Below are positions 1 to 9,820 of a stretch of 64,000 nt of DNA, in pieces. The notes below the pieces were generated by a model, which saw only the letters and a list, made by a program, of their open reading frames with translations, ran no database searches and was not told the DNA's origin. A program made the translations under genes and the position numbers. The DNA lies in NCBI GenBank assembly GCA_902570915.1, contig CACGAB010000002.1:1-64000 (forward strand), given 5' to 3'. The stretch's first letter is position 1. The number at the start of each line of letters is the position of its first letter. This stretch comes from an uncultured Pelagibacteraceae bacterium. Its GTDB lineage: Bacteria; Pseudomonadota; Alphaproteobacteria; Pelagibacterales; Pelagibacteraceae.

Positions 1-385
1 TTAATAATTCATCATGATAAAATTCAACATATTGATTGAAAATCAAACAATATTCTCTCCACCTTTTTTCTCTTTCTTCATCTTGTTTTGTAAAAATGTA
101 AGGCTGCATACCAGCCATATTTGCAAGATACTTTACGGCTTCACCAAATCTAAGATTTTGTGTTTTCATTACAAAATCAAAAATATTTCCATGTTCTGAT
201 GTAGCAAAACAATGATAAAATTCTTTTTCGTCGTTGACTGTAAATGAGGGTGTTTTTTCATTTTTAAAAGGTGAAAGACCTACAAATTCTTTTCCTCTTT
301 TTTTTAAACTTACAAATTTTGATATGACTGTTGAAACCTTTAATCTAGTTTTTATTTCATCAAGATATTCTTTTGGATATTTCAT
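1..385 (-). CDS. dnaG: DNA primase, N-terminal part (runs off window start)
   Basis: Reverse-strand translation from ATG at 385: MKYPKEYLDEIKTRLKVSTVISKFVSLKKRGKEFVGLSPFKNEKTPSFTVNDEKEFYHCFATSEHGNIFDFVMK..., the CHC2 zinc-finger/primase N-terminus. Not in the ORF track because it has no stop inside the window. Confidence 0.93.
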   Translation of the reverse strand, partial: MKYPKEYLDEIKTRLKVSTVISKFVSLKKRGKEFVGLSPFKNEKTPSFTVNDEKEFYHCFATSEHGNIFDFVMKTQNLRFGEAVKYLANMAGMQPYIFTKQDEEREKRWREYCLIFNQYVEFYHDELL

Positions 386-387
386 TA

Positions 388-849
388 TTATTTATTCAAT
401 AGTTCTTTGATAAGAGATCCAGCTTTAGCAAAATCAATTTTATCGGAGTATTCTTTTTTTAATTCACCCATAACTTTACCCATATCCTTTAATGAAGATG
501 CGCCTAGTTTTGTTATAATATCCTCACATATTTTTTTTGTTTCTTCGTCTCCTAAAACCTTTGGTAAAAAACTTGATATTATTTCATATTCATTTTGCTC
601 AACTTCCAATAAATCAGTTCGATTATTTTTTTTATAGATTTCAATTGATTCGGCTCTTTGCTTAACCATTTTTTTAAATAGCTTTTTAATATCTTCATCG
701 TCTGTCTCTTTCTTGTTGGGGCCCGATCTATTTTGAATATCTAAATCTTTGATGGATGATAAAATTAACCTATAAGTTGATATTTTTGTTTTATCTTTAG
801 ATTTTAGTGCATTTTTGTATTCAGTTTCGATTGTTTCTTTTAAAGACAT
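388..849 (-). CDS. GatB/YqeY domain-containing protein
   Basis: ORF MSLKETIETEYKNALKSKDKTKISTYRLILSSIKDLDI...; YqeY-like length and motifs; adjacent to dnaG and carA. Confidence 0.85.
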   Translation of the reverse strand: MSLKETIETEYKNALKSKDKTKISTYRLILSSIKDLDIQNRSGPNKKETDDEDIKKLFKKMVKQRAESIEIYKKNNRTDLLEVEQNEYEIISSFLPKVLGDEETKKICEDIITKLGASSLKDMGKVMGELKKEYSDKIDFAKAGSLIKELLNK

Positions 850-975
850 AATTTTTTAATCTACTTTAAAGCAAAAAATTCTCAAAAGAAAAATTGTTTT
901 TTTTCAATTTTATAATACATCTCTGTTGCGATAATAATTCAATTATTGTATTAACCTTTAACTTATGAGTTGTAA

Positions 976-2173
976 TTGATCAAAAAAGCAAAAAAAACTA
1001 ACTCAAAAAAAATCTCAGATAAACAAACAGGTATTTTAGTTCTTGAAAATAGAAAAGTTTTTAAAGGCATTGGTATTGGCTACCAAGGAACAGCAACTGG
1101 AGAAGTTTGCTTCAACACGTCTCTTACAGGGTATCAGGAAATAATCTCTGACCCATCTTATGCTGGGCAAATAATCAATTTTACTTTTCCTCACATTGGT
1201 AATGTGGGTACCAATAGTGAAGATCATGAGTCTGATAAAATTTGGACAAAAGGAGTTATATTTAATTCAGAAATAACTTCACCTTCAAATTATAGATCAT
1301 TTTTACACCTCGATGCTTGGTTAAAAAAAAAATAAAATCGTCGGTATCACTGGATTAGATACAAGAAATTTGACCAATTTTATTAGAGATAAAGGAGCAC
1401 CAAAAGGCACAATATCAGTCTCAAAAACAGGAAAATTTAATATAAATAAAATCATCAATGTAACTACAAAATGGAGTGGATTAAAAAATTTAGATCTTGC
1501 AAAAGAAGTTACAACAAAGAAAAATTATCTTTGGAAAGGTTTCAAAACTTGGAAAAAGCAAATTGGATTTCAAAAAAATAGACAAAAATCTTTTCATGTT
1601 GTTGCTATAGACTATGGAATTAAAAAGAATATTTTAAGATATTTTTCTGACTTTAAATGTAAAGTTACAGTTGTTCCGTGTAATGCTAGTTATGAAAAAA
1701 TTTCATCTCTAAAACCTGATGGAATATTTCTATCAAATGGTCCTGGAGATCCTGCTGCAACTGGAAAATATGCTATTGGAATAATAAGAAATCTTATTAA
1801 AAATCATTTTCCAATATTTGGAATTTGTCTTGGTCACCAATTACTTGGCTTAGCCCTAGGAGCGAAAACTAAAAAAATGAAGCTTGGACATCGTGGAGCC
1901 AATCATCCAGTAAAAAACTTTATTAATGATAGTGTTGAAATTACCAGTCAAAACCACGGTTTTGAAATTGTTAAAGAAGGTTTGCCAAGAAATCTAGAAA
2001 TTACTCATGAATCTTTGTTTGATGGAGGAATAGAGGGAATTCGATTAAAAAATAAACCTGTGTTTTCTGTTCAATATCATCCAGAGTCCAATCCAGGCCC
2101 GCAGGATAGTGTTTACCTTTTTCAAGAATTTATAAACAACATTAAAAAAAATGCCAAAAAGAAAAGATATTAA
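976..2173 (+). pseudogene. carA: carbamoyl-phosphate synthase small subunit, interrupted by an apparent +1 frameshift at a 10-A run (ORFs 976-1335 and 1370-2173)
   Basis: First ORF has the CarA N-terminal domain (TGEVCFNTSLTGYQEIISDPSYAGQIINFTFPHIGNVGTN). Second ORF has the GATase domain (FGICLGHQLLGLALGAKT, FSVQYHPESNPGPQD). Removing one A from 1323-1332 gives a continuous ...DAWLKKNKIVGITGLDTRNLTNFIRDKG. May be a sequencing error or slippage site rather than a true pseudogene. Confidence 0.85.
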
Positions 2174-5100
2174 AAAAATTTTAGTCGTTGGAGCTGGCCC
2201 AATAATTATTGGTCAAGCTTGTGAATTCGATTATTCTGGAACCCAAGCATGTAAAGCATTAAAGGATGAAGGTTATAAAGTGATTTTAGTTAATTCGAAT
2301 CCAGCAACAATAATGACTGACCCAGATGTTGCAGATAAAACTTATATAGAACCAATTACATTAGAAATTCTTGAGATAATTTTAAGAAAAGAAAAACCCG
2401 ATGCAATTTTGCCAACCATGGGTGGCCAGACTGCATTGAACTTGGCAATGGAAGCAGAAAAAAAAGGTGTTCTTAAAAAATATGAGATTGAACTAATCGG
2501 TGCTAATTCAAAAGCAATCTCTAATGCTGAGGATAGGAAAAAATTTAGAAAAAATATGATGGATATTGGTATAGATTTACCAAAATCAAAAGTTGTTAAT
2601 AAATTTAATCAAGCCGCAAAAGTTTTAAAACAAATCGGTCTACCTGCAATTATTAGACCTGCTTTTACACTTGGTGGTCTTGGAGGTGGAATAGCTAAAA
2701 CAAAAAAAGACTTTTACAAAATAATTAAAAATGGATTACACGAGTCTCCATTAAGCCAAGTTCTAGTTGAAGAATGTTTAGAAGGTTGGAAAGAATTTGA
2801 AATGGAAGTTGTAAGAGATAAGAAAGATAACTGTATTATTATTTGTTCAATAGAAAATATTGACCCGATGGGAATTCATACAGGTGACTCTGTTACAATT
2901 GCACCAGCGCTGACTCTTACTGACAAAGAATATCAAGTAATGAGAAACGCATCTATTGCATGCCTTAGAAAAATTGGAGTTGAAACAGGAGGATCTAATG
3001 TTCAGTTTGCCATAAATCCAAAAAATGGACGAATGGTTATTATTGAAATGAATCCAAGAGTATCAAGATCATCCGCATTAGCATCGAAGGCAACAGGATT
3101 TCCGATTGCTAAGATTGCTGCAAAACTTGCTGTCGGTTACACTTTAGATGAATTAAAAAATGAGATAACAAAAGTCACTCCTGCATCTTTTGAACCAACT
3201 ATTGACTATGTGGTCACAAAAATTCCAAGATTTACTTTTGAAAAATTTTCGACCTCACCTGCAACTTTAGGTACATCAATGAAATCAGTTGGGGAGGCGA
3301 TGGCGATAGGTCGAAATTTTAAAGAGTCTTTACAAAAAGCATTGGTTTCTCTTGAAACAGGGTATTCAGGCTTAGATAGAGTTTTTAATATTAATAGAAA
3401 AAAAATAGAGAAAAAACTTAAAGAAAATATTCCTAATAAACTTTTACTTGTCGCAGAAGCTTTTAGAAAAAAGATCAATATAAAAAGAATTCACAATTTA
3501 TCGAAAATCGATCCATGGTTTTTAGAACAAATTAAAGAGATCGTTGATAACGAAAATAAACTTAAAAACAAAGGTGTTCCAAGAGACTTTGTTGAATTCA
3601 ATCGTATTAAATCTATTGGTTTTTCAGACAAAAAAATATCCGAATTAACCAAAATTCCTGAGAGTGTTGTAAGAAAAAGAAGAATGGCTTTAAAAGTATT
3701 ACCTGTTTATAAAAAAGTGGATACTTGTGCTGCAGAATTTAAATCTTTTACACCTTATATGTACTCAAGTTATCAAAGAAATTTTTCACTTAATTCAGAG
3801 TGTGAGGCAGAGCCAACTCAAAAGAAAAAAATCATTATCTTAGGAGGGGGTCCTAACAGGATTGGTCAGGGAATAGAATTTGATTATTGTTGTTGCCAAG
3901 CAAGTTTCGCCTTAAAAGATGCAGGATTTGAAACGATTATGGTCAATTGTAATCCAGAAACTGTATCAACAGATTACGATACAAGTGATCGATTATATTT
4001 TGAACCTCTTAAAGAAGAGTATGTTTTCAACATCATTAAGAAAGAGCAAGAGAAAGGAAACTTAATTGGAGTGATAGCACAATTCGGTGGCCAAACTCCT
4101 ATAAAGTTGGCTGAATTTTTATATCAAAACAAGCTTCCAATTTTAGGAACACAATACACTTCAATTGATCTTGCTGAAGATAGAGATCGATTTAGAAATC
4201 TTTTAAATAAATTAAAATTAAAACAGGCTGAAAGTGGAATTGCTAAAACTTACAAGCAAGCAATAAAAATTGCTGACAAAATTGGTTTACCTTTAATTGT
4301 AAGACCCTCTTACGTTTTAGGTGGAAGAGCTATGGAAATTGTATATGAGAAAAATGATTTAAAAAAGTTTGTTGAAGAAGCCTTTAAAGCTGCAGAGGAT
4401 AATCCAATATTAATTGATAAATTTATTAATCAAGCGATGGAAGTTGATGTGGATGCATTATCTGATGGTAAGGATGTATTTGTTGCAGGTATCATGCAAC
4501 ATATTGAAGAAGCTGGAATTCACTCTGGAGACTCGGCGTGTAGTCTGCCTCCTGTTTCAATTAAACCTTATTTGATTAGAGAAATAGAAAATCAAACAAG
4601 AAAATTAGCTTTAGCTCTTAAGGTTAAAGGGTTCATGAATATACAATTTGCAATTAAAAAAGATCAGATTTACGTAATTGAAGTAAATCCAAGAGCAAGT
4701 AGAACTGTGCCTTTCGTATCAAAAGCAAAAGGTTTACCTCTTGCTAAAATTGCCTCAAGAATTATGGCTGGTGAAAAATTATCTAAATTTAATTTAAAAG
4801 ATAAATCTAAAGGAATGTATGCTGTTAAAGAAGCTGTATTTCCATTTAACAAATTTCCAAATAGCGATTTACTTTTAGGTCCTGAAATGAAATCAACTGG
4901 TGAGGTTATGGGTTTTGATAAAAATTTTGGTATGGCTTTTGCTAAGAGTCAAATTGCATCTGCTAATTCTTTACCAAAAGATGGCCTTGCTTTTATTTCA
5001 TTAAAAGATGCACACAAAGATGAGGGAATAGATTTAGCAAAACAATTGATCAAACTTAAATTTAAATTGTGTGCTACTAAAGGGACTGCTGAATATATTA

Positions 5101-5375
5101 GAAAATTTGGTATGAAATGTAAGAAGATTAATAAAGTTAGTTCAGGCACTCCTCACATTGTTGATGTTTTGGATGCTAAAAAAATTGCTCTAGTGATTAA
5201 TACTGGTGGCGGTAACAGTGAACATCGAGTTAGTGATGCCATAGCTTTAAGAAGAGCAACTTTAAAAAATAAAGTCCCTTATTGTACTAATATGTCAACC
5301 GCATATGCTTGTTTAGAGGCAATAAAATCACTAAAAACCAAAAAATTAGAAGTGACTGCTTTGCAAAATATTTAA
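2151..5375 (+). CDS. carB: carbamoyl-phosphate synthase large subunit
   Basis: 1074 aa; duplicated ATP-grasp halves, [27 protein letters not shown]-terminal MGS-like domain. Confidence 0.97.
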   Translation: MPKRKDIKKILVVGAGPIIIGQACEFDYSGTQACKALKDEGYKVILVNSNPATIMTDPDVADKTYIEPITLEILEIILRKEKPDAILPTMGGQTALNLAMEAEKKGVLKKYEIELIGANSKAISNAEDRKKFRKNMMDIGIDLPKSKVVNKFNQAAKVLKQIGLPAIIRPAFTLGGLGGGIAKTKKDFYKIIKNGLHESPLSQVLVEECLEGWKEFEMEVVRDKKDNCIIICSIENIDPMGIHTGDSVTIAPALTLTDKEYQVMRNASIACLRKIGVETGGSNVQFAINPKNGRMVIIEMNPRVSRSSALASKATGFPIAKIAAKLAVGYTLDELKNEITKVTPASFEPTIDYVVTKIPRFTFEKFSTSPATLGTSMKSVGEAMAIGRNFKESLQKALVSLETGYSGLDRVFNINRKKIEKKLKENIPNKLLLVAEAFRKKINIKRIHNLSKIDPWFLEQIKEIVDNENKLKNKGVPRDFVEFNRIKSIGFSDKKISELTKIPESVVRKRRMALKVLPVYKKVDTCAAEFKSFTPYMYSSYQRNFSLNSECEAEPTQKKKIIILGGGPNRIGQGIEFDYCCCQASFALKDAGFETIMVNCNPETVSTDYDTSDRLYFEPLKEEYVFNIIKKEQEKGNLIGVIAQFGGQTPIKLAEFLYQNKLPILGTQYTSIDLAEDRDRFRNLLNKLKLKQAESGIAKTYKQAIKIADKIGLPLIVRPSYVLGGRAMEIVYEKNDLKKFVEEAFKAAEDNPILIDKFINQAMEVDVDALSDGKDVFVAGIMQHIEEAGIHSGDSACSLPPVSIKPYLIREIENQTRKLALALKVKGFMNIQFAIKKDQIYVIEVNPRASRTVPFVSKAKGLPLAKIASRIMAGEKLSKFNLKDKSKGMYAVKEAVFPFNKFPNSDLLLGPEMKSTGEVMGFDKNFGMAFAKSQIASANSLPKDGLAFISLKDAHKDEGIDLAKQLIKLKFKLCATKGTAEYIRKFGMKCKKINKVSSGTPHIVDVLDAKKIALVINTGGGNSEHRVSDAIALRRATLKNKVPYCTNMSTAYACLEAIKSLKTKKLEVTALQNI

Positions 5376-5376
5376 G

Positions 5377-7560
5377 TTAAAAAACTTTTCTTAAATTAAA
5401 AAAAGCTTGTTTAATATCACTAATATCAAAAGGGTCTTCATTTATTATTTTAAAATCTAATTCAAAATCATTAATGGTTTTGCTTAAAATATATTCTGAT
5501 CTTAGATCATCAGATCCTTGAATATTAAAAGCATAATTTGTTTCTTTACTAGGTAAATAGCCAATAGCTAAATGAATTTTATCAGTATGACCAAATCCAA
5601 GTGCCGAGTTGCGTTCATAAATAAAAAACAAACTGAAATTTTCATCATAAATAACATCAATGCCTGCTTCAGCATTAATGTTATGTAACGCTCCAGAGTC
5701 TAATTTGGTATCAAATTTACTTGAACTATCATTTATGTAGGAATATTTTACGTTAGATGAGCTATTTAGATTAGCCTGGTATTCTAATTTACCATGTTTT
5801 TTTATTTTGTATTTTTTATTATTTAATTCTTCAACTGAAGCTATAGACAATCTTAAATTTCTTGATTGAATACTTTGTTCGTCAAATCTCATTCCAGTTT
5901 GTCCACTTTCAGAATAGCTACTCAACAATGTATAACCTAAATCAATTTGACCAACAGGTATTAAGGTAAGCTCATCCTTTTTTATCTCCTCTTTCAATTT
6001 TAAAGTTCCATAAATTTGTTTACCGTTTCTATTTCCAGTTAATTTATTTCCATCTAAAACACTTAAGATGTCTGACTTAAGTGCACCAATACCAACTACC
6101 GCATCTAAAAATCTATTATCATCTTTTACCGGAGTGGTTGAATAATAAGTTAAATTGTAAGTATCTGTATCTAAATTACTTCCATCGATACCAACTTTAA
6201 TGTCATTTTGACTAAATCTTAACGCTAGCCCTTTTATTCCTCGATCATCAGTAAACTTGTCAGCACCAATAGTAATGCCATCGGTATAGATTTTTTTCTT
6301 AGATGAAATATCTGTTTCTCTAACTTTACCAAAAGCAAAGCTTCCCTCAGCCCAATAAAAAATATCTTCATTTTCATTTTTTTCTTTAGGTGTAGTGGAA
6401 ACTTGAATAGCCTCAGCTAGAGAGGCTAACATTTCATTAGAGAAATTAAGTTTAATATTTCTAAAGCTTAAATCTTGAAGATCTTTATTTCGTCTAATCC
6501 ATTTTAATCGATTAAGAGCTGCATCTGTTGAGTGTTCAATTGTTCTATTTGCAATATTAATTTGAGCTTCAGCTACTCCTCTTCTATCTCCTTCTGTAAT
6601 CTCTGTACATTTTCCAGCAAAAAGATTGAACGGACAAGGTAAGTGATATTCTATAATCATTGAATTAACACCTGTCTGAGCAAGATGTGCAACATACATT
6701 TTTAACCCAGAGGGGCTAAACTCTATACCTTGGGGGTCAGCAAGTACTGCACTATTTTCAAATTGTTTTGCATTTACACCACCATCTAAAGTTGCTGTCG
6801 AAATATTAAAACCCTCAGATAAAGTATATTGATTAATCTGATTCCTTTGTGAACCTACCATAAACAATCTCGTACCATTTTGATTGAACGCTATACCCCT
6901 ATTTTGCCCTTCAGAATCTTGAGTTGCTAATTCAGCAGATCTGATAAAATTAGCTCCACCCGAAAGATCAAAACTTTTGTTTAATGAATATTGATGCAAG
7001 TGCTCAATGTCTGCGCCTTTCTCGTTAACAAACATCATTGTACCATCAGGACTAAATGTTAGACCAAATAATGAACCAGCGCCTACTTGTGATGAAACAT
7101 CAATAAAATTTCCATTATACGTTACTGATGCTGATGATATATCGAAATTTGTAGAGAGCGAATATTCAAATACTTTTCTATTTGCTCTTCCACCAATAAA
7201 CATTTTTGATCCATCATTATTAAACTGGACGTTCATTGCATTACCGTCTTGACTAGCGACTGAAAATTCATTGACAAAAACAGCTGTCGATATGTTGTAT
7301 GGTATTGATAGAGTATATGAAAATACTTTATTTGTATCGTTATTAATAATAAACATTTTTTTTCCATCATTATTAAATGAAATATCTCTAGCATGAGTTG
7401 TTTGAGCATTAACCTCAAATTTTCGTATTGCATAATTGGAGGTAGTAAGATCATCGCCGGCTGATATAAAATTAGCATACGCGTTTTGAGCAAAAAAATT
7501 AGTTATGAGAATCGAAAAAAAAGATAAAAATATGTAGATTTTGTTTTTTTTCATAACCAC
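5377..7560 (-). CDS. secreted beta-propeller-like passenger with C-terminal autotransporter-type beta-barrel (paralogue 1)
   Basis: N-terminal signal sequence; repeated 'xFNNDGKKMFI / FSPDGTMMFV / FSPSGLKMYV' blade motifs; barrel half with GNRNGKQIYGTLKLKEE; C-terminal residue Phe. Shares architecture with the next two ORFs. Confidence 0.75.
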   Translation of the reverse strand: MVMKKNKIYIFLSFFSILITNFFAQNAYANFISAGDDLTTSNYAIRKFEVNAQTTHARDISFNNDGKKMFIINNDTNKVFSYTLSIPYNISTAVFVNEFSVASQDGNAMNVQFNNDGSKMFIGGRANRKVFEYSLSTNFDISSASVTYNGNFIDVSSQVGAGSLFGLTFSPDGTMMFVNEKGADIEHLHQYSLNKSFDLSGGANFIRSAELATQDSEGQNRGIAFNQNGTRLFMVGSQRNQINQYTLSEGFNISTATLDGGVNAKQFENSAVLADPQGIEFSPSGLKMYVAHLAQTGVNSMIIEYHLPCPFNLFAGKCTEITEGDRRGVAEAQINIANRTIEHSTDAALNRLKWIRRNKDLQDLSFRNIKLNFSNEMLASLAEAIQVSTTPKEKNENEDIFYWAEGSFAFGKVRETDISSKKKIYTDGITIGADKFTDDRGIKGLALRFSQNDIKVGIDGSNLDTDTYNLTYYSTTPVKDDNRFLDAVVGIGALKSDILSVLDGNKLTGNRNGKQIYGTLKLKEEIKKDELTLIPVGQIDLGYTLLSSYSESGQTGMRFDEQSIQSRNLRLSIASVEELNNKKYKIKKHGKLEYQANLNSSSNVKYSYINDSSSKFDTKLDSGALHNINAEAGIDVIYDENFSLFFIYERNSALGFGHTDKIHLAIGYLPSKETNYAFNIQGSDDLRSEYILSKTINDFELDFKIINEDPFDISDIKQAFFNLRKVF

Positions 7561-7592
7561 TTTATAAAAAATATATTTGAAATTTGAAAATA

Positions 7593-9782
7593 TTAAAAAG
7601 TACCAGAAATCTCTAAATTTGCACCATAATCAGGGATTTTACTAAATAAACTATAATTAGAGTTTAGTTTTAAATTAAAATTACCCATTTGTTTTAGATA
7701 GCTGACTTTCGTATTATTATTGTTTATTGGATCATAAATTAAATCTAAATTTGCATTATGTTTTTTCACGCCACCAAACTTAATTAACAAACTATCTTTG
7801 TGGCCACTTTTGTCTAGACTTTGAAATCTTTCATAATTAATTGCAATTGTACGACCATCTGAATACATATATTCAAAACCTATATTCCCTTTTACATTGT
7901 GTAATGAATGAGTATTTATAGTTTTTTTAAGAGTAGTATTATCAAGATGATTTTTAACATAATGATCAATATTTGGTGTTAAATCATAAATATATTCTAT
8001 AAATCCATTTCGACTTATGGTGTCTTCATTTAAATATAAAATATCATCAAATTTCAAACCTGCGGAAATATTTCCTGTTTTAAATGTAAGTCTCTCGTGA
8101 CTTTCAACGTTATTAGAGACAACACCAAAATCGGTATAATCTGAAAATTGAGTAATACCCACTTCAAGCTTACCAAATGGGATCAATTGATATTTGGTAT
8201 ACTCATTTTCATTTTCATAGCTCATTGATGTATAAATTTGTTTGCCATTTCTATTGCCGGTAACTTGATCTTTGCCTAACTGGTCTATCATTAAATAACT
8301 AGCACCAAATAATAAATTAAGATTAGACCGATTTTTTAGAGGCACACTACTGTAAATATTTAAAGAAAATGTTTGTGCATCTAATTCATCGCTTGACCCA
8401 TCATCTATATCAACTTCTTCATTACCGTATCGGAATGCATAACCAAAAATCTTTTTATCCACTAATTTATCTGCACCAAACATAATACCTTTAGTCTTAA
8501 CTTCCTTAGGTTTAGAGGATGCTGTATCACCTACTCTTCCAAATGAAATATCTCCATGAGACCAGTAAGACCAATTCTTTTTATTGATTTTAGAATTTTC
8601 TTTTTTTAATGATACTTGAGTATATTCAATATTATTTAATGAATTTTCTAAGTTTGTTTTTAATGCTGCTAAAATTGGATTATGAATATTCAGTTTAATT
8701 TCATGATTGGTTAAATTAGTTCTTTCATCATTTCTTCGTAACCAATCAAATCTTTTAAAAATTGTTGAAGAATTTTGATAAATTACATTTTTAGCAATTT
8801 CTACTTGAGCCCCTATTGCTGTAACAGCATCCGTTTCACAAATTACAATCCCATAAGGACAAATTAAATCGTATTCGTGTACTCTATCACGGGTACCAAT
8901 TGCCTTATCTTGGTAAGTAACTTGGTAAAGTTTCATTCCATCTTCGGAGAAACCCATACCGAGAGGAGTTCCATTAGTTCCATCACTTCCTAAACTCTCG
9001 AATACTTGCTGGACTTTTCCTACAAACGTTGCTGAAGTTATATCAAAGCCTGTTGATAGTTTATAAACATAGATGAATGTCGCAATTGGATTTATACGAC
9101 TTTCAATTACATACATTCTTGTACCATCATCATCAAATGAAAAATCTTGAAGTACTGCTGCTGCAACTGTACCACTAATTGCAAAACTATTTCCTTCGGT
9201 AACTGTGCTCGTGTCATAAGGAGTAGATAAATTAAATTCAATTATTCTTTTACCACCAGTAACAGTGTGAGCATCAATTAGAAACATTTTTGTTCCATCA
9301 TTATTAAATTTAACAGCTCTGTTGTTATTTATATCTGGATCCGGATCTGTTTTAAAATGAAAACCATCATCAGCAACCATGGTGGCATTTGAAAAATCAT
9401 AGGGAGTTGAAAGCAAATGGGCGTTAAATCCACCTCCATCATTAATAGCAAAAACTTTTGTTCCATCACTATTAAACTCAAAACCTTGTGGTTGTTGTAT
9501 GTTGTCAACACCTCCATTAGTAGCTAATTCAACTTTACTATTAAAATCGATTGTAGAAATATTAAAAGGGGTATCAACATCGAATTGTAATAAAACATTT
9601 GCTCCAGAATGATAATCAGAAAAAAAAATTCTAGTTCCTGCAGGATTAAATCTCACATCTGATGGAGATTTTACAATATTAGTCAAACTAACTGTTCTTA
9701 ACAAAGTAGGTTTAACCTCAGCAAATAAATTTGATGATAATAAAAACAAGATAACAAAAATTTTTACTAAAAGCTTTTTCAT
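7593..9782 (-). CDS. secreted beta-propeller-like passenger with C-terminal autotransporter-type beta-barrel (paralogue 2)
   Basis: Signal peptide; 'FNPAGTRIFF', 'FNSDGTKVFAI', 'FNNDGTKMFLI', 'FDDDGTRMYVI', 'FSEDGMKLYQV' repeats; barrel 'WSYWSHGDISFGRVGD...VTGNRNGKQIYTSMSYENENEYTKYQLIPFGKLEVGITQFSDYTDFG'; ends ...ISGTF. Confidence 0.77.
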   Translation of the reverse strand: MKKLLVKIFVILFLLSSNLFAEVKPTLLRTVSLTNIVKSPSDVRFNPAGTRIFFSDYHSGANVLLQFDVDTPFNISTIDFNSKVELATNGGVDNIQQPQGFEFNSDGTKVFAINDGGGFNAHLLSTPYDFSNATMVADDGFHFKTDPDPDINNNRAVKFNNDGTKMFLIDAHTVTGGKRIIEFNLSTPYDTSTVTEGNSFAISGTVAAAVLQDFSFDDDGTRMYVIESRINPIATFIYVYKLSTGFDITSATFVGKVQQVFESLGSDGTNGTPLGMGFSEDGMKLYQVTYQDKAIGTRDRVHEYDLICPYGIVICETDAVTAIGAQVEIAKNVIYQNSSTIFKRFDWLRRNDERTNLTNHEIKLNIHNPILAALKTNLENSLNNIEYTQVSLKKENSKINKKNWSYWSHGDISFGRVGDTASSKPKEVKTKGIMFGADKLVDKKIFGYAFRYGNEEVDIDDGSSDELDAQTFSLNIYSSVPLKNRSNLNLLFGASYLMIDQLGKDQVTGNRNGKQIYTSMSYENENEYTKYQLIPFGKLEVGITQFSDYTDFGVVSNNVESHERLTFKTGNISAGLKFDDILYLNEDTISRNGFIEYIYDLTPNIDHYVKNHLDNTTLKKTINTHSLHNVKGNIGFEYMYSDGRTIAINYERFQSLDKSGHKDSLLIKFGGVKKHNANLDLIYDPINNNNTKVSYLKQMGNFNLKLNSNYSLFSKIPDYGANLEISGTF

Positions 9783-9820
9783 TATTACTTTATAAAAAAA
9801 AAAATTAAAATTTGTAAATA

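Noticed and set aside
14-199. Plus-strand ORF at window start
   Set aside because: Antisense to dnaG, whose reverse-strand translation matches the primase N-terminus.
9329-9517. Short antisense/alternate-frame ORFs inside the autotransporter genes (also 7233-7493, 7007-7252)
   Set aside because: They lie entirely within strongly supported CDSs and have no recognisable features.
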